NCBI GenBank assembly: GCA_963724825.1
Contig: CAVRWT010000002.1
Span: forward strand, 62,001 to 126,000
Direction: 5' to 3'
DNA length: 64,000 nucleotides
Source: JALYNX01 sp963724825
GTDB taxonomy: Bacteria; Actinomycetota; Acidimicrobiia; Spongiisociales; ZC4RG35
Below, in pieces: positions 55,569-64,000 of the stretch (positions within the stretch are counted from its first letter, which is position 1; each line of letters starts with the position of its first letter). The translations under genes were made by a program, and so were the position numbers. The notes under the pieces were generated by a model, which saw only the letters and a program-made list of their open reading frames with translations, was not told the DNA's origin and searched no databases.

Positions 55569-57859
55569 TCAGCTGCCAGCCTTGGAACCCGCGCGCTCTC
55601 GACGTTGGGCCTCGGCCACCGCGATGGCGGTCATGTTCACCACATCGTTCACGGAGGCGTCCCGTTGCAGGACGTGGACGGTCTTCGAAAGGCCGCTGAG
55701 GATGGGGCCGATCACTTCGGCGTCACCAAGGCGATTCAAGAGCTTGTAGGAGGCATTGGCCGCGGTCAGGTTGGGGAAGACCAGCACGTTGGCGGCCCGG
55801 CTCAGGGCGCCATCAGGGCGACGGTCCTTCAACAATTCGGGCATGACCGCGGTGTCCGCCTGCATCTCCCCATCGACGGGGATCTCGGGGCGGGCGAGCT
55901 TGAACAGTTCGACCGCCCTCCGAACCCGAGCGGGCTCGCTCCCACCGGCAGAGCCGAAGTCCGAATAGCTGATGAAGGCGACTCTCACATCCCGATCGAA
56001 TTCGTTCTGTGCCGTGGCGGTGGCGGCCAGGGCGATCTCGGCCAGTTGCTCGGCGGTGGGCTCGATGTTCACCGCACAGTCGGTGAAGAAGAACGCCGTG
56101 CCTCGAACGACCACCAGATAGACGGAACTGACGATCGAGCGGCCCTCCTCCACGTTGAGCACCTGGAGGGCAGGGCGGATGGTGTCGGGATAATAGGTGT
56201 TGAGCCCGCCGAGGACGGCGTCTGCCTTCCCCTCGCGGACCATGAGACAGGCATACATGTTGGGGTCTGCAGTCCTGGCCCTCGCCTCACGGAGGGAGAG
56301 CCCGCGATGGCGGCGCAGATCCTCGAGGATCGATGCGTAGCGATCCCGCTCCGCGTCTTCGTTGATGTGATCGATCACCTCCATCCCGTCGAGGGAGAGA
56401 CCGGAGTCCAGTGCCAGCTTCTCGTATCTCGGCGAGATTGCCCAACAGGACAGGGCTGGCGATCCCCTCGTCGATGACTCTGCGTGCGGCCCGAATCAGC
56501 CTGGTGTCCTCGGCGTGGGGGTAGACCACCCGCTTCGGCTGCTCCATGGCCCGGATCGTGATGGCGTTGATCAGGCTGTGTGAGGCCCGGAACCTGGTCT
56601 GGAGCTGGGTCCGGTATTCATCGAAGTCTGCGATCGGGGTCCCGGCCAGCCCCTCATCCATCGCGGCCTTGGCCACGGCGGGAGCCACCGTCCACAGCAC
56701 CCGAGGATCGAACGGCTTGGGTATCAGGTACTCCGACCCGAACTGGAGGCGCTCCAGGTCGTAGGCGCGGAGACACAGAGTCCGGCACCGGTTCCCTCGC
56801 CAGGTCGGCGAGAGCATGGGCGGCGGCCTTCTTCATACCCTCGGATACGGCCCGGGCTCGAACGTCGAGAGCACCCCGGAAGATGAAGGGGAAACCGAGG
56901 ACGTTGTTGACCTGATTCGGGTAGTCGCTGCGCCCGGTGGCCATGATCACATCGTCCCGTGCCGCCTTTGCGTCGGGATAGGAGATCTCCGGATCGGGGT
57001 TCGCCAGGGCGAACACGATCGGGTCGGGGGCCATGGACTGGACCATCTCCTTGGACACCGTCCCGGCCACCGAGACCCCGACCAGAGCGTCAGCCCCGAC
57101 GAGGGCATCATCCAGGGTCCGGGCATCGGTCTCGATCGCAAACTCCCGCTTGATTTCGGTCAGGTCGTCGCGCTCGGTGTGAATCACCCCTTTGGTGTCG
57201 ACCAGGACCACATTGGCTGGATCGACTCCAAGCTCGATGAAGAAGCGGGCCGAGGCGATCCCGGCGGCGCCGGCCCCGGCAAACACCACCTTGGTCTTTG
57301 CCATGTCGCGCCCGGTGAGCTCGCAGGCGTTTATGAAGGCGGCGCCACCGATGATCGCGGTGCCGTGCTGATCATCGTGAAAAACGGGGATCTCGAGCCT
57401 GTCACGAAGGGTCTGCTCGATGTAGAAGCACTCGGGCGCCTTGATGTCCTCGAGGTTGATGCCTCCCACGGTCGGAGCCAGCATCTCGCAGAACCGGATC
57501 ACGTCGTCAGGGTCGGAGGCGTCGATCTCGAGATCGAAAACGTCGATGTCGGCGAAACGCTTGAAGAGGACGGCCTTGCCCTCCATGACCGGCTTTCCCG
57601 CCAATGGGCCGATGTCCCCCAGGCCGAGAACTGCGGTTCCATTGGAAACCACCGCCACCAGATTGCCCCGGTTCGTGAAACGGAAGGCCGCCTCGGGGTC
57701 ATCTGCGATGACGAGACAGGGCTCGGCAACCCCGGGGGTGTAGGCGAGGCTGAGGTCAGCCTGGGTCGCCGTCGGCTTGGTCGACCGAATGGCGATCTTC
57801 CCCGGGCGTGGGTTCTCGTGGTAGTCGAGTGCTTCAGAGAAGTTGGACTTGTCGGCCAT
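55569..57859 (-). CDS. maeB: NADP-dependent malic enzyme with phosphotransacetylase-like domain (two frameshifts)
   Basis: About 762 residues, the MaeB length. The N-terminal malic enzyme half has YTPGVAEPCLVI, FHDDQHGTAIIGGAAFINAC, and the dinucleotide motif VVFAGAGAAGIASARFF. The C-terminal half (RVVYPHAEDTRLIRAARRVI, ADAVLGGLNTYYPDTIRPAL, NVLVFPNLTAANASYKLLNR) is the PTA-like regulatory domain that binds acetyl-CoA. It decarboxylates malate to pyruvate with NADPH. Frame changes lie near 56795 and 56410. Confidence 0.9.
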
Positions 57860-57978
57860 CGCACATGAACCCTACCGGGGGCAGGCCAATTCGGTCCCGG
57901 CGATCGCATTGGTCGGCCGGATTCGCCCGGCAACGACTTCGCGATTGGGGTCCCGACCTGCGAGAATCTTGTAGACGA

Positions 57979-58287
57979 ATGGTGACCACAGACCTGCCGA
58001 TCTTCCAAGACAACGGCTACAAGGTGATGCCCGGCTGGCGTGTCGGCCATGCTCCCGAGGAGTCGACCACCCGTTCCGGGTTGCTGGTGCCCATCGGCAC
58101 CAAGGACGGCAACGACGCACTGGCCCTGATGGATGTCAACACCGGACAGCGTTTCTGGGCCGTGCCCACCGGCGCCTGGAGATTCATCTGGCCGGCAACT
58201 GGCAAACCGGTGATCGCGGTCCGCGAGTCCCAGATCATCGCCGAAGAGCAGCTGGAGCACGTCGGCGACGAGGGCCAATATCTCTGA
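57979..58287 (+). CDS. hypothetical protein
   Basis: A protein of 102 residues from ATG 57979. No membrane segment or signal peptide. Features are FQDNGYKVMPGWRVGHAPEE, SGLLVPIGTKDGNDALALMD and FWAVPTGAWRFIWPATGKPV, suggesting a compact beta-rich domain. No family recognised. It is divergent from maeB and 69 nt ahead of hflX. Confidence 0.6.
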   Translation: MVTTDLPIFQDNGYKVMPGWRVGHAPEESTTRSGLLVPIGTKDGNDALALMDVNTGQRFWAVPTGAWRFIWPATGKPVIAVRESQIIAEEQLEHVGDEGQYL

Positions 58288-58356
58288 GCCCGGAAAATCC
58301 ACCCGCCTGATGGGATCCGGGCGGCAATCATCCTCGATTCATCGACCTGACTGATC

Positions 58357-59664
58357 ATGACTCGAGAACCCACATCACGTAGCCGCCGCCGCCTGACCGC
58401 GACAGTCACCGACCTCGACGTCAGGGTTCAGCGCGCATTTCTGGTCGGGGTGACCCTGCCCGGGATGACCTCGGTCGAGGCAGAGCGCAGCCTCGACGAG
58501 TTGGCGCTGCTCACCGACACCGCCGGTGCGGATCCGGTGGACCGCGAGCTGGTACGAAGGCATCGGATCGACCCCGCCACCTACCTGGGATCGGGCAAGG
58601 CGGAAGAGTTGGCAACCCTCACCAAGGCGCTCGACATCGACCTGGTGGTCTTCGACAACCCGCTCGCCCCGGCGCAACAGCGCAACCTGCAAAAGCTCTT
58701 TGAATGCGACGTCGTCGATCGCGAGGCGCTGATCCTCGACATCTTCGCCCAGCACGCCACGTCGAAGGTGGGTGCCATCCAGGTCGAGTTGGCTCTGCTC
58801 CGCTATTACCTCCCTCGTCTCAGAGGCAAGGGAAAGAGCCTCTCCCAGCAGGGGGCGGGAGTCCTCGCTCGAGGGCCCGGTGAGACCAAGTTGGAGACCG
58901 ACCGCCGCCGAATCGTGCAACGAATCTCCAAGCTCGAGCGGGAGCTCAAGGCCACTGTCCAGCACCGTGCCACCCAACGAAAGGCGCGCAAGAAGACCGA
59001 GATCCCTCAGGTGGCGATCGTCGGCTACACCAACGCCGGCAAGTCGACGCTGCTCAATGCCCTGACGGATGCCGGAGTCCTCGTCGAGGACCGGCTTTTC
59101 GCCACCCTCGATTCAACCGTGCGCCGCCTCGTGCTTCCCAACCAGAGCAGCGCACTGGTGGCGGACACGGTCGGCTTCGTCCGACGCCTGCCTCACCACC
59201 TGGTCGAAGCCTTCCAGTCGACCCTGGCCGAGGTTGCCGAGTCCGACCTCCTCCTGATGGTTGTCGACGGGACCGACGAGAACCCGGCAGGCCAATTGGC
59301 CGCAGTGCGGGAAGTACTCCTCGAAATCGATGCCGGAGCCATCCCCGAGCTGATCGTGGTCAACAAGGTGGACGCCATGTCAGAGATCGCAAGACAGCGC
59401 CTGCAGAACCTCTATCCCGACGCAGTGATGGTGTCTGCCCTGCGCCGGACCGGGCTCGACCCGATGCTGGAGCGCATCGCCGACCTGTTGGAGAAGCCCA
59501 TGGTGACTCTCACCCTCGAGATTCCCTACGACCGCGGCGACCTGGTCGCCGCTGCGCACAGGATCGGAGACGTCGTCGAGGAGAAGCACGACGACCAAGG
59601 AACGATTCTCGAAGTGAGGGTCCCGGTCACCGCCACCGAACAGTTCGCGGCGTTCAGCCGCTAG
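58357..59664 (+). CDS. hflX: ribosome-splitting GTPase HflX
   Basis: An intact protein of 435 residues. The N-terminal HflX domain has TYLGSGKAEELATL, VVDREALILDIFAQHA and SQQGAGVLARGPGETKLETD. The GTPase domain has G1 VGYTNAGKSTLLNAL, G3 DTVGFVRRLP and G4 VNKVD. HflX binds the 50S subunit and splits stalled ribosomes under heat or antibiotic stress. The 3' end overlaps convergent ppgK by 11 nt. Confidence 0.96.
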   Translation: MTREPTSRSRRRLTATVTDLDVRVQRAFLVGVTLPGMTSVEAERSLDELALLTDTAGADPVDRELVRRHRIDPATYLGSGKAEELATLTKALDIDLVVFDNPLAPAQQRNLQKLFECDVVDREALILDIFAQHATSKVGAIQVELALLRYYLPRLRGKGKSLSQQGAGVLARGPGETKLETDRRRIVQRISKLERELKATVQHRATQRKARKKTEIPQVAIVGYTNAGKSTLLNALTDAGVLVEDRLFATLDSTVRRLVLPNQSSALVADTVGFVRRLPHHLVEAFQSTLAEVAESDLLLMVVDGTDENPAGQLAAVREVLLEIDAGAIPELIVVNKVDAMSEIARQRLQNLYPDAVMVSALRRTGLDPMLERIADLLEKPMVTLTLEIPYDRGDLVAAAHRIGDVVEEKHDDQGTILEVRVPVTATEQFAAFSR

Positions 59665-60406
59665 CGAGCCCCGCCACCAAGCTGGCCGCGCCGATGATTC
59701 CGGCGTTCTTTCCGAGACCCGCCGCCACCACCGGGAGCATCGGGTCAAAAGCGGGCGCGAACGAGTCCCACTTCGTCACCAAGCCCCCGCCCACCACGAT
59801 CAGGGTTGGGCTGAAGACCTTGTTGACGTGGGTGATGAACTCATTTGCCCGCTCTCCCCATTCCGCCCACGTCAGGCCCTCCTGAGTCATCGCCTTTCCC
59901 GAGTAGCGAATCTCTGCGGGCTTGACGCCGTGCAACTCGATCTGTCCCAGCTCCACGTTGGGAACCAATGTCCCGTCCACGAGCAAGGCGCTTCCGATCC
60001 CGGTCCCGAAGGTGAGCATGATCACGGTGCCCATCGCACCACGGGCCTCCCCGAATCTGGACTCTCCAAGTCCGGCAGCATCGGCGTCGTTGATGACGGT
60101 GACCTCGCGGCCGGTCGCCGTCGAGAAGAGGCCGACCGCGTCAACTCCGATGCACGACGGATCGATGTTTGACGCCGAATAGACCAGGCCCTCCTTGACG
60201 ACCGCCGGGAAGCCGATCCCGATCGGCCCTTCCCCGCCGAGGGTCTCAACCACCGAGTTGACAGCCGAAGCGATCGCGGCGGGAGTGGCCGGGCGGGGGG
60301 TGTCAAAACGCACCCTTTCGGACAGAACCTCTCCGGTCTCGGTCTCCACGAGGGCGCCCTTCACCCCGGAACCACCCACATCGATGCCTATGCGAATCGT
60401 CGACAC
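59654..60406 (-). CDS. ppgK: polyphosphate glucokinase (ROK family)
   Basis: An intact protein of 250 residues. It has the ROK phosphate motif RIGIDVGGSGVKGALVETET, the actinobacterial PPGK segments VINDADAAGLGESRFGEARG and MLTFGTGIGSALLVDGTL, and HVNKVFSPTLIVVGGG. It makes glucose-6-phosphate with polyphosphate or ATP as donor. It is divergent from gnd, so glucose activation and the pentose phosphate step lie side by side. Confidence 0.93.
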   Translation of the reverse strand: MSTIRIGIDVGGSGVKGALVETETGEVLSERVRFDTPRPATPAAIASAVNSVVETLGGEGPIGIGFPAVVKEGLVYSASNIDPSCIGVDAVGLFSTATGREVTVINDADAAGLGESRFGEARGAMGTVIMLTFGTGIGSALLVDGTLVPNVELGQIELHGVKPAEIRYSGKAMTQEGLTWAEWGERANEFITHVNKVFSPTLIVVGGGLVTKWDSFAPAFDPMLPVVAAGLGKNAGIIGAASLVAGLASG

Positions 60407-60480
60407 GAGGGGCGAGAGTAGGACACCTTCCCGGGTCGGGACGGCGAAAGCGGGGCGGCCTCCCGTTAGCCTCGCTGACG

Positions 60481-61881
60481 ATGAGCGAACTAGCCGACAT
60501 CGGGGTTGTGGGCCTGGCTGTGATGGGGGCCAATCTCGCCCTGAATTTCGCCGACGCCGGGAACAGGGTGGCGGTCTTCAACCGTACCCACGCGGTGACC
60601 GAGGAGTTCATGCGTGGCGAGGCCGCCACCAAGGACATGGTGGGTGCGTCCTCACTCGAGGAGCTGGTCGGCCTGCTCCAAGCGCCCAGGGTGATCCTGC
60701 TCATGGTCAAGGCAGGCCCTGCGGTCGATGACCTGATCGACACCCTCGCCGAACATCTCGATCCGGGTGACATCATCATCGACGGCGGCAACTCGCTCTA
60801 CACCGACACCGAGCGTCGTCAGACGGTGGTCGAAGGCCATGGGCTCCTCTATCTGGGCATGGGGATCTCCGGGGGCGAAGAGGGAGCGAGGCACGGGCCT
60901 TCCCTGATGCCTGGAGGCAGCCGCGCCGCCTGGGACCGGGTGGAGCCGATGCTCAAAGGAATCGCGGCCCGGGCACCGGACGGTGCCCCGTGTTGCGAGT
61001 GGATCGGCCCCGGCGGCGCCGGTCATTTCGTGAAGATGGTGCACAACGGGATCGAATACGGCGACATGCAGGTGATCGCTGAGGCCTACGACTTGATGCG
61101 CCGCGGGATGGGCATGGGCGCCAGTGAGATCAGCGAGGTCTTCGGCAACTGGAACGAGGGGCGGCTCCAGTCGTACCTGATCGAGATCACCACGGAGATC
61201 CTGAAAGCCACCGAGAACGGGCAACCGATGGTGGATCTGATCCTCGATGCAGCCGGGCAGAAGGGCACCGGCAAGTGGACGGTGATTTCATCGATGGACT
61301 TCGCCGAGCCAACCACACTCGTCGCTGAGGCCGTCTACGCCCGGATCGTCAGCTCCGACCCGGAACGTCGTAGGAAGGCGGCTGCTGTCTTCCCTACCCC
61401 GATAGGCGACCTTTCCGGAGTCGAAGCGGGTGACATCGAGCAATCGCTGTACGCATCGAAGATCATCTCCTATGCGCAGGGCTTCCGTCTGATGCTCAGG
61501 GCTTCAGACGAGCACCATTGGGGCTGAGCCCGGGGTCGATCGCTTCGATCTGGCGGGCGGGCTGCATCATCCGTGCCGCCTTCCTCGAGGACATCACAGC
61601 GGCATACGTGCGCGACCCGGGTCTGGCCGACATGACGGAGGACCAATTCTTCGCCAAGGCCTTGCTCGATGCCGAAACTCCCTGGCGCAAGGTGGTGGCC
61701 GGTGCGGTTACGGCCGGAATCCCGGCGCCTGCCTACTCGAGCGCACTTGGCCTATTTCGACTCGATGCGCTCGGCGCGGTTGCCCGCCGACCTGATCCAG
61801 GCGCAACGTGACTATTTCGGGGCCCACACCTTCGAACGGGTCGACCGCCCCCGCGGCGAGTTCTTCCATCGGGAGTGGTGA
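60481..61881 (+). CDS. gnd: 6-phosphogluconate dehydrogenase, decarboxylating (two frameshifts)
   Basis: About 467 residues, the standard size. NADP motif GVVGLAVMGANLALNFADAG, substrate motifs GMGISGGEEGARHGPSLMPG and GAGHFVKMVHNGIEYGDMQV, and QKGTGKWTVISSMDF. The frame breaks at the GGGG at 61518-61521 (a missing G restores HHWG then LSPGSIASIWRAGCIIRAA), and again near 61745-61755 to reach the conserved end (ARLPADLIQAQRDYFGAHTF ... GEFFHREW). TAGCCT at 60467-60472 lies 8 nt before the ATG. It makes ribulose-5-phosphate and NADPH. Confidence 0.9.
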
Positions 61882-61908
61882 AAGACCGACCTCAGCAAGG
61901 TGCGCAGT

Positions 61909-62002
61909 GCGGCAGACCAGCGTCTGTTCGGCCGAGGTCTGAGAGCCAGTCAAGCTTCAACCGTTTTCCACCGCCGCCTGACCGAAGGCCGAAGTCTGCC
62001 GC
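61909..62002. repeat. inverted-repeat element between convergent gnd and serB
   Basis: The right end GGCCGAAGTCTGCCGC (61987-62002) is the reverse complement of the left end GCGGCAGAC...TTCGGCC (61909-61933) except for a 9-bp insertion in the left arm. Part of the left end (61915-61934) matches the 124-bp repeat near 879-898 and 1004-1023 at 18 of 20 positions, so this may be a degenerate member of the same family. Confidence 0.55.
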
Positions 62003-62035
62003 CATCAATCAGTCGGCCGGCAAAACAAACGACCC

Positions 62036-63262
62036 TCAAACAGGTGGGATTCCCGGCACTTCGATCCGATCCGGGGCCTCGAAGTCGGGATCGGAGGCGT
62101 CGGCATCTTCCACGTCCTGTCGCCTGATGCCCATGATGAAGAGGATGGCGTCGAGGAATGGGACCGAGATGTTGGTGTCGGCTTTCTCTCGAACCACCGG
62201 CTTGGCGTTGAAGGCAATCCCCAGCCCGGCGGCCGCCAGCATGTCCAGATCGTTGGCCCCGTCGCCAACCGCGACCACCTGGGCGAGGGGAATGCCCTCG
62301 GCCTCCGCAATCGCCTTGAGGAACTGGGCCTTCCTCGGCCCGTCCACCAGCTCGCCGGTCAACTCACCGGTGAGCACACCGTCGACCGACTCCAGGGTGT
62401 TGGAGAGGGAATAGTCGATGCCGAGATCGGCGGCGAGCACGTTGGTGAACCTGGTGAATCCGGCAGAGACGATGGCTGTGACCATCCCCAACCTCTTCAG
62501 GGTCCGGATGAAGGTCCTGGCCCCACTGGTGAGCGTGATGTTCTCGAAGACCCTGGTCAGCGCCACCTGATCGAGGCCCTTGAGCAAAGCGACCCGCTCC
62601 CGCAGCGACTGCTCGAAGTCCATCTCACCGCTCATCGCCCGATGGGTCATTTCCGCAACCTGGTCCTCCACCCCGGCCTCGCGGGCAAGAAGGTTGATCA
62701 CCTCGTGCTGGATCAAGGTGGAGTCGACATCCATGATCACCATGCGCTTGGACCGCCGCTCCAATCCGTCCGGTTGGATGGCAACATCGATTGGCAGCTG
62801 GGTAGCGGCCAGGACCAGGCCCTCCCGGATCAGCGATAGATCCCCGCCGGAAACGAGGAGCTCGTAGGAGACAACCGGATAGCGGGACAACCTGAAAATG
62901 CGCTCGATGTTGCCTTCGCCGGCTGCGATGGCGGAGGCGACCGCCCCGAACTCTTCAGGCCCGATCTTCATCCCGATCACGGTCACGGCGGACATCGCTC
63001 GGGCGGGGCTGGGCGTGTCGTCGACCACTTCGAAGTCGACATGGAGGTCCTGCTGCCATCCGTAGAAGAGCAGGTCGCCGATCGTGGCCCGTTCGCCGGA
63101 CACTCCGATCAAGACGTTGAGGGTGAGGCGGCCCCGGACCACGATCTGCTCGACGTCGTAGATCTCGGCACCAGAGTCGGAGAGGACTTGCATGAGACCG
63201 GCCGAGATCCCTGGCCGGTCAGGCCCGTTGACTGCCACCAGGATCGTCGACTTCTCACTCAT
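62036..63262 (-). CDS. serB: phosphoserine phosphatase with ACT domains
   Basis: An intact protein of 408 residues from ATG 63262 (MSEKSTILVAVNGPDRPGIS). Two ACT-like regulatory domains fill residues 1-185, as in mycobacterial SerB2. The HAD phosphatase follows with RMVIMDVDSTLIQHEVINLL (DxDxT), TAIVSAGFTRFTN (motif II Ser) and VVAVGDGANDLDMLAAAGLG (motif III). It performs the last step of serine synthesis; the ACT domains suggest feedback by serine. It is divergent from pepN. Confidence 0.93.
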   Translation of the reverse strand: MSEKSTILVAVNGPDRPGISAGLMQVLSDSGAEIYDVEQIVVRGRLTLNVLIGVSGERATIGDLLFYGWQQDLHVDFEVVDDTPSPARAMSAVTVIGMKIGPEEFGAVASAIAAGEGNIERIFRLSRYPVVSYELLVSGGDLSLIREGLVLAATQLPIDVAIQPDGLERRSKRMVIMDVDSTLIQHEVINLLAREAGVEDQVAEMTHRAMSGEMDFEQSLRERVALLKGLDQVALTRVFENITLTSGARTFIRTLKRLGMVTAIVSAGFTRFTNVLAADLGIDYSLSNTLESVDGVLTGELTGELVDGPRKAQFLKAIAEAEGIPLAQVVAVGDGANDLDMLAAAGLGIAFNAKPVVREKADTNISVPFLDAILFIMGIRRQDVEDADASDPDFEAPDRIEVPGIPPV

Positions 63263-63366
63263 CGGCAGCCAGGGTAAAGGCGCCGGCACCAATGCCAGTC
63301 ATTCGGTCGTGGCACATTCCTGAGTCGGTACCATCTGACCGGTCCACTGACTATCCGAGGCTGTCC

Positions 63367-64000
63367 GTGTCAGAGAATCCTTATCGTTTGCCGCGCCAGG
63401 TCATCCCCAGCCACTACGCCCTCCACCTGGAGCCCGACCTGGAGACCTTCACCTTCAAGGGAAAGGTCTCGATCACCGTTGGTGTAACCGAAACGGTCGA
63501 CGTGATCGTCATGAACTGCGCCGAGCTCGACCTGGGGTCGGTCACCCTCACTTCCGGGGACTCCGCCACCGCCATCGATGACATCTCCTACGACGAGGAC
63601 TTCGAGTTTGTGACCCTCAAGCTGGGCTCGCCCGCTGCTCCCGGCACCTATCAACTCGACATCGAGTACACGGGGATCGTCAACGACCAACTGCGCGGCC
63701 TCTACCGGTCGAGCTTCAAAGACGGCGACGGCGTGGAGCACGTCATCGCCACTTCGCAGTGTCAGGCGACTGACGCTCGACGGGTTTTCCCGTCATGGGA
63801 CGAGCCGGATTTCAAGGCGACTTTCCAAACGACCATGGTCGTGGCCGATGGGCTCGAGGCCTACTCCAACACCCAGGAGGTGAGCCGAACCGCCCTCGGT
63901 GACGGCCGGGTCGAGTTCGCCTTCGCCCCGACAATGAAGATGTCCACCTACCTGCTGGCATTCATCGTCGGCGCCTTCGAGGCCACCGAGCCGGTGGTGG
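63367..64000 (+). CDS. pepN: M1 family aminopeptidase N (partial, runs off the right edge)
   Basis: The first 211 residues from GTG 63367: RLPRQVIPSHYALHLEPDLE is the typical M1 N-terminal beta-domain opening, with GLYRSSFKDGDG, then SQCQATDARRVFPSWDEPDF and STYLLAFIVGAFE. The catalytic G-A-M-E-N and H-E-x-x-H motifs would lie beyond the window. It is a zinc exopeptidase recycling peptides in the cytoplasm. Confidence 0.92.
   Translation, partial: MSENPYRLPRQVIPSHYALHLEPDLETFTFKGKVSITVGVTETVDVIVMNCAELDLGSVTLTSGDSATAIDDISYDEDFEFVTLKLGSPAAPGTYQLDIEYTGIVNDQLRGLYRSSFKDGDGVEHVIATSQCQATDARRVFPSWDEPDFKATFQTTMVVADGLEAYSNTQEVSRTALGDGRVEFAFAPTMKMSTYLLAFIVGAFEATEPVV

Overview
The window is about 64 kb of high-GC DNA that reads as a chromosomal segment of an actinobacterium, probably an uncultured Acidimicrobiia-like lineage. 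The evidence is an RsrA/SigR redox pair (normally linked to mycothiol), a compact Tad pilus locus in the actinobacterial gene order, a polyphosphate glucokinase, a MutT1-type NUDIX-phosphatase, an F420/deazaflavin-type oxidoreductase, SLH-like repeats of the GITKGCNPP type, and many apparently leaderless promoters (TAGCCT or a similar -10 directly in front of the start codon). No plasmid, phage or CRISPR region is visible. The only mobile trace is a decayed tyrosine-recombinase fragment near 54.4 kb.

A property that affects every gene call: some 20 conserved genes are interrupted by single-base frameshifts (over 30 in total), several in C, A or G runs. Full-length homologous sequence continues in another frame each time, so most are probably sequencing or assembly indels and not real pseudogenes. 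I give such genes as single entries over the full span and state where the frame changes.

Layout. 0-9.4 kb: rsrA/sigR, a tandem 124-bp repeat, tRNA-Thr, a PD-(D/E)XK nuclease, holB-tmk, topA, a membrane histidine kinase, phoH. 9.4-17.5 kb: SulP transporter, polX, ybaK, and a complete mini-Tad pilus operon with a short Ssd-like protein. 17.5-25.8 kb: ispD, an autoregulated ArsR-MFS operon, GDPD, HU, a cluster of small metabolic enzymes, hisC. 25.9-31.9 kb: a fused alpha-beta 2-oxoacid dehydrogenase E1 with a ParB-like N-terminus, a LOG protein, mutT1, and a secreted M15 peptidase with FG-GAP-like and SLH repeats. 31.8-46.2 kb: a heterodimeric ABC exporter, a HerA-like ATPase, a principal-type sigma factor, YyaL, then an MBL hydrolase, a Rieske/questin-oxidase-like enzyme and SoxR. 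46.1-53 kb: ctaA, a CBS-type cysteine/cystathionine synthase, a locus with two tiny reading frames and very long Shine-Dalgarno sequences, a lipoprotein, and a salicylyl-CoA-hydroxylase/OYE fusion. 53-64 kb: ferredoxin-NADP reductase, repeats and gene debris around a DinB protein, maeB, hflX, ppgK, gnd, serB and the start of pepN.

The most coherent candidate system is a SoxR regulon. SoxR (45706-46164) has a perfect SoxR box between itself and a divergent Rieske/questin-oxidase-like plus MBL operon. A 25-of-29-identical box sits 10 kb away at the promoter of the two-gene ABC exporter. Both boxes lie in 19-bp-spaced SoxR-type promoters. This suggests a module that senses, exports and oxidatively opens redox-active quinone-like compounds. 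Two other items deserve follow-up: the ParB-type ParA-interaction motif at the start of the E1 protein, and the antisense small-peptide locus at 48119-48290.
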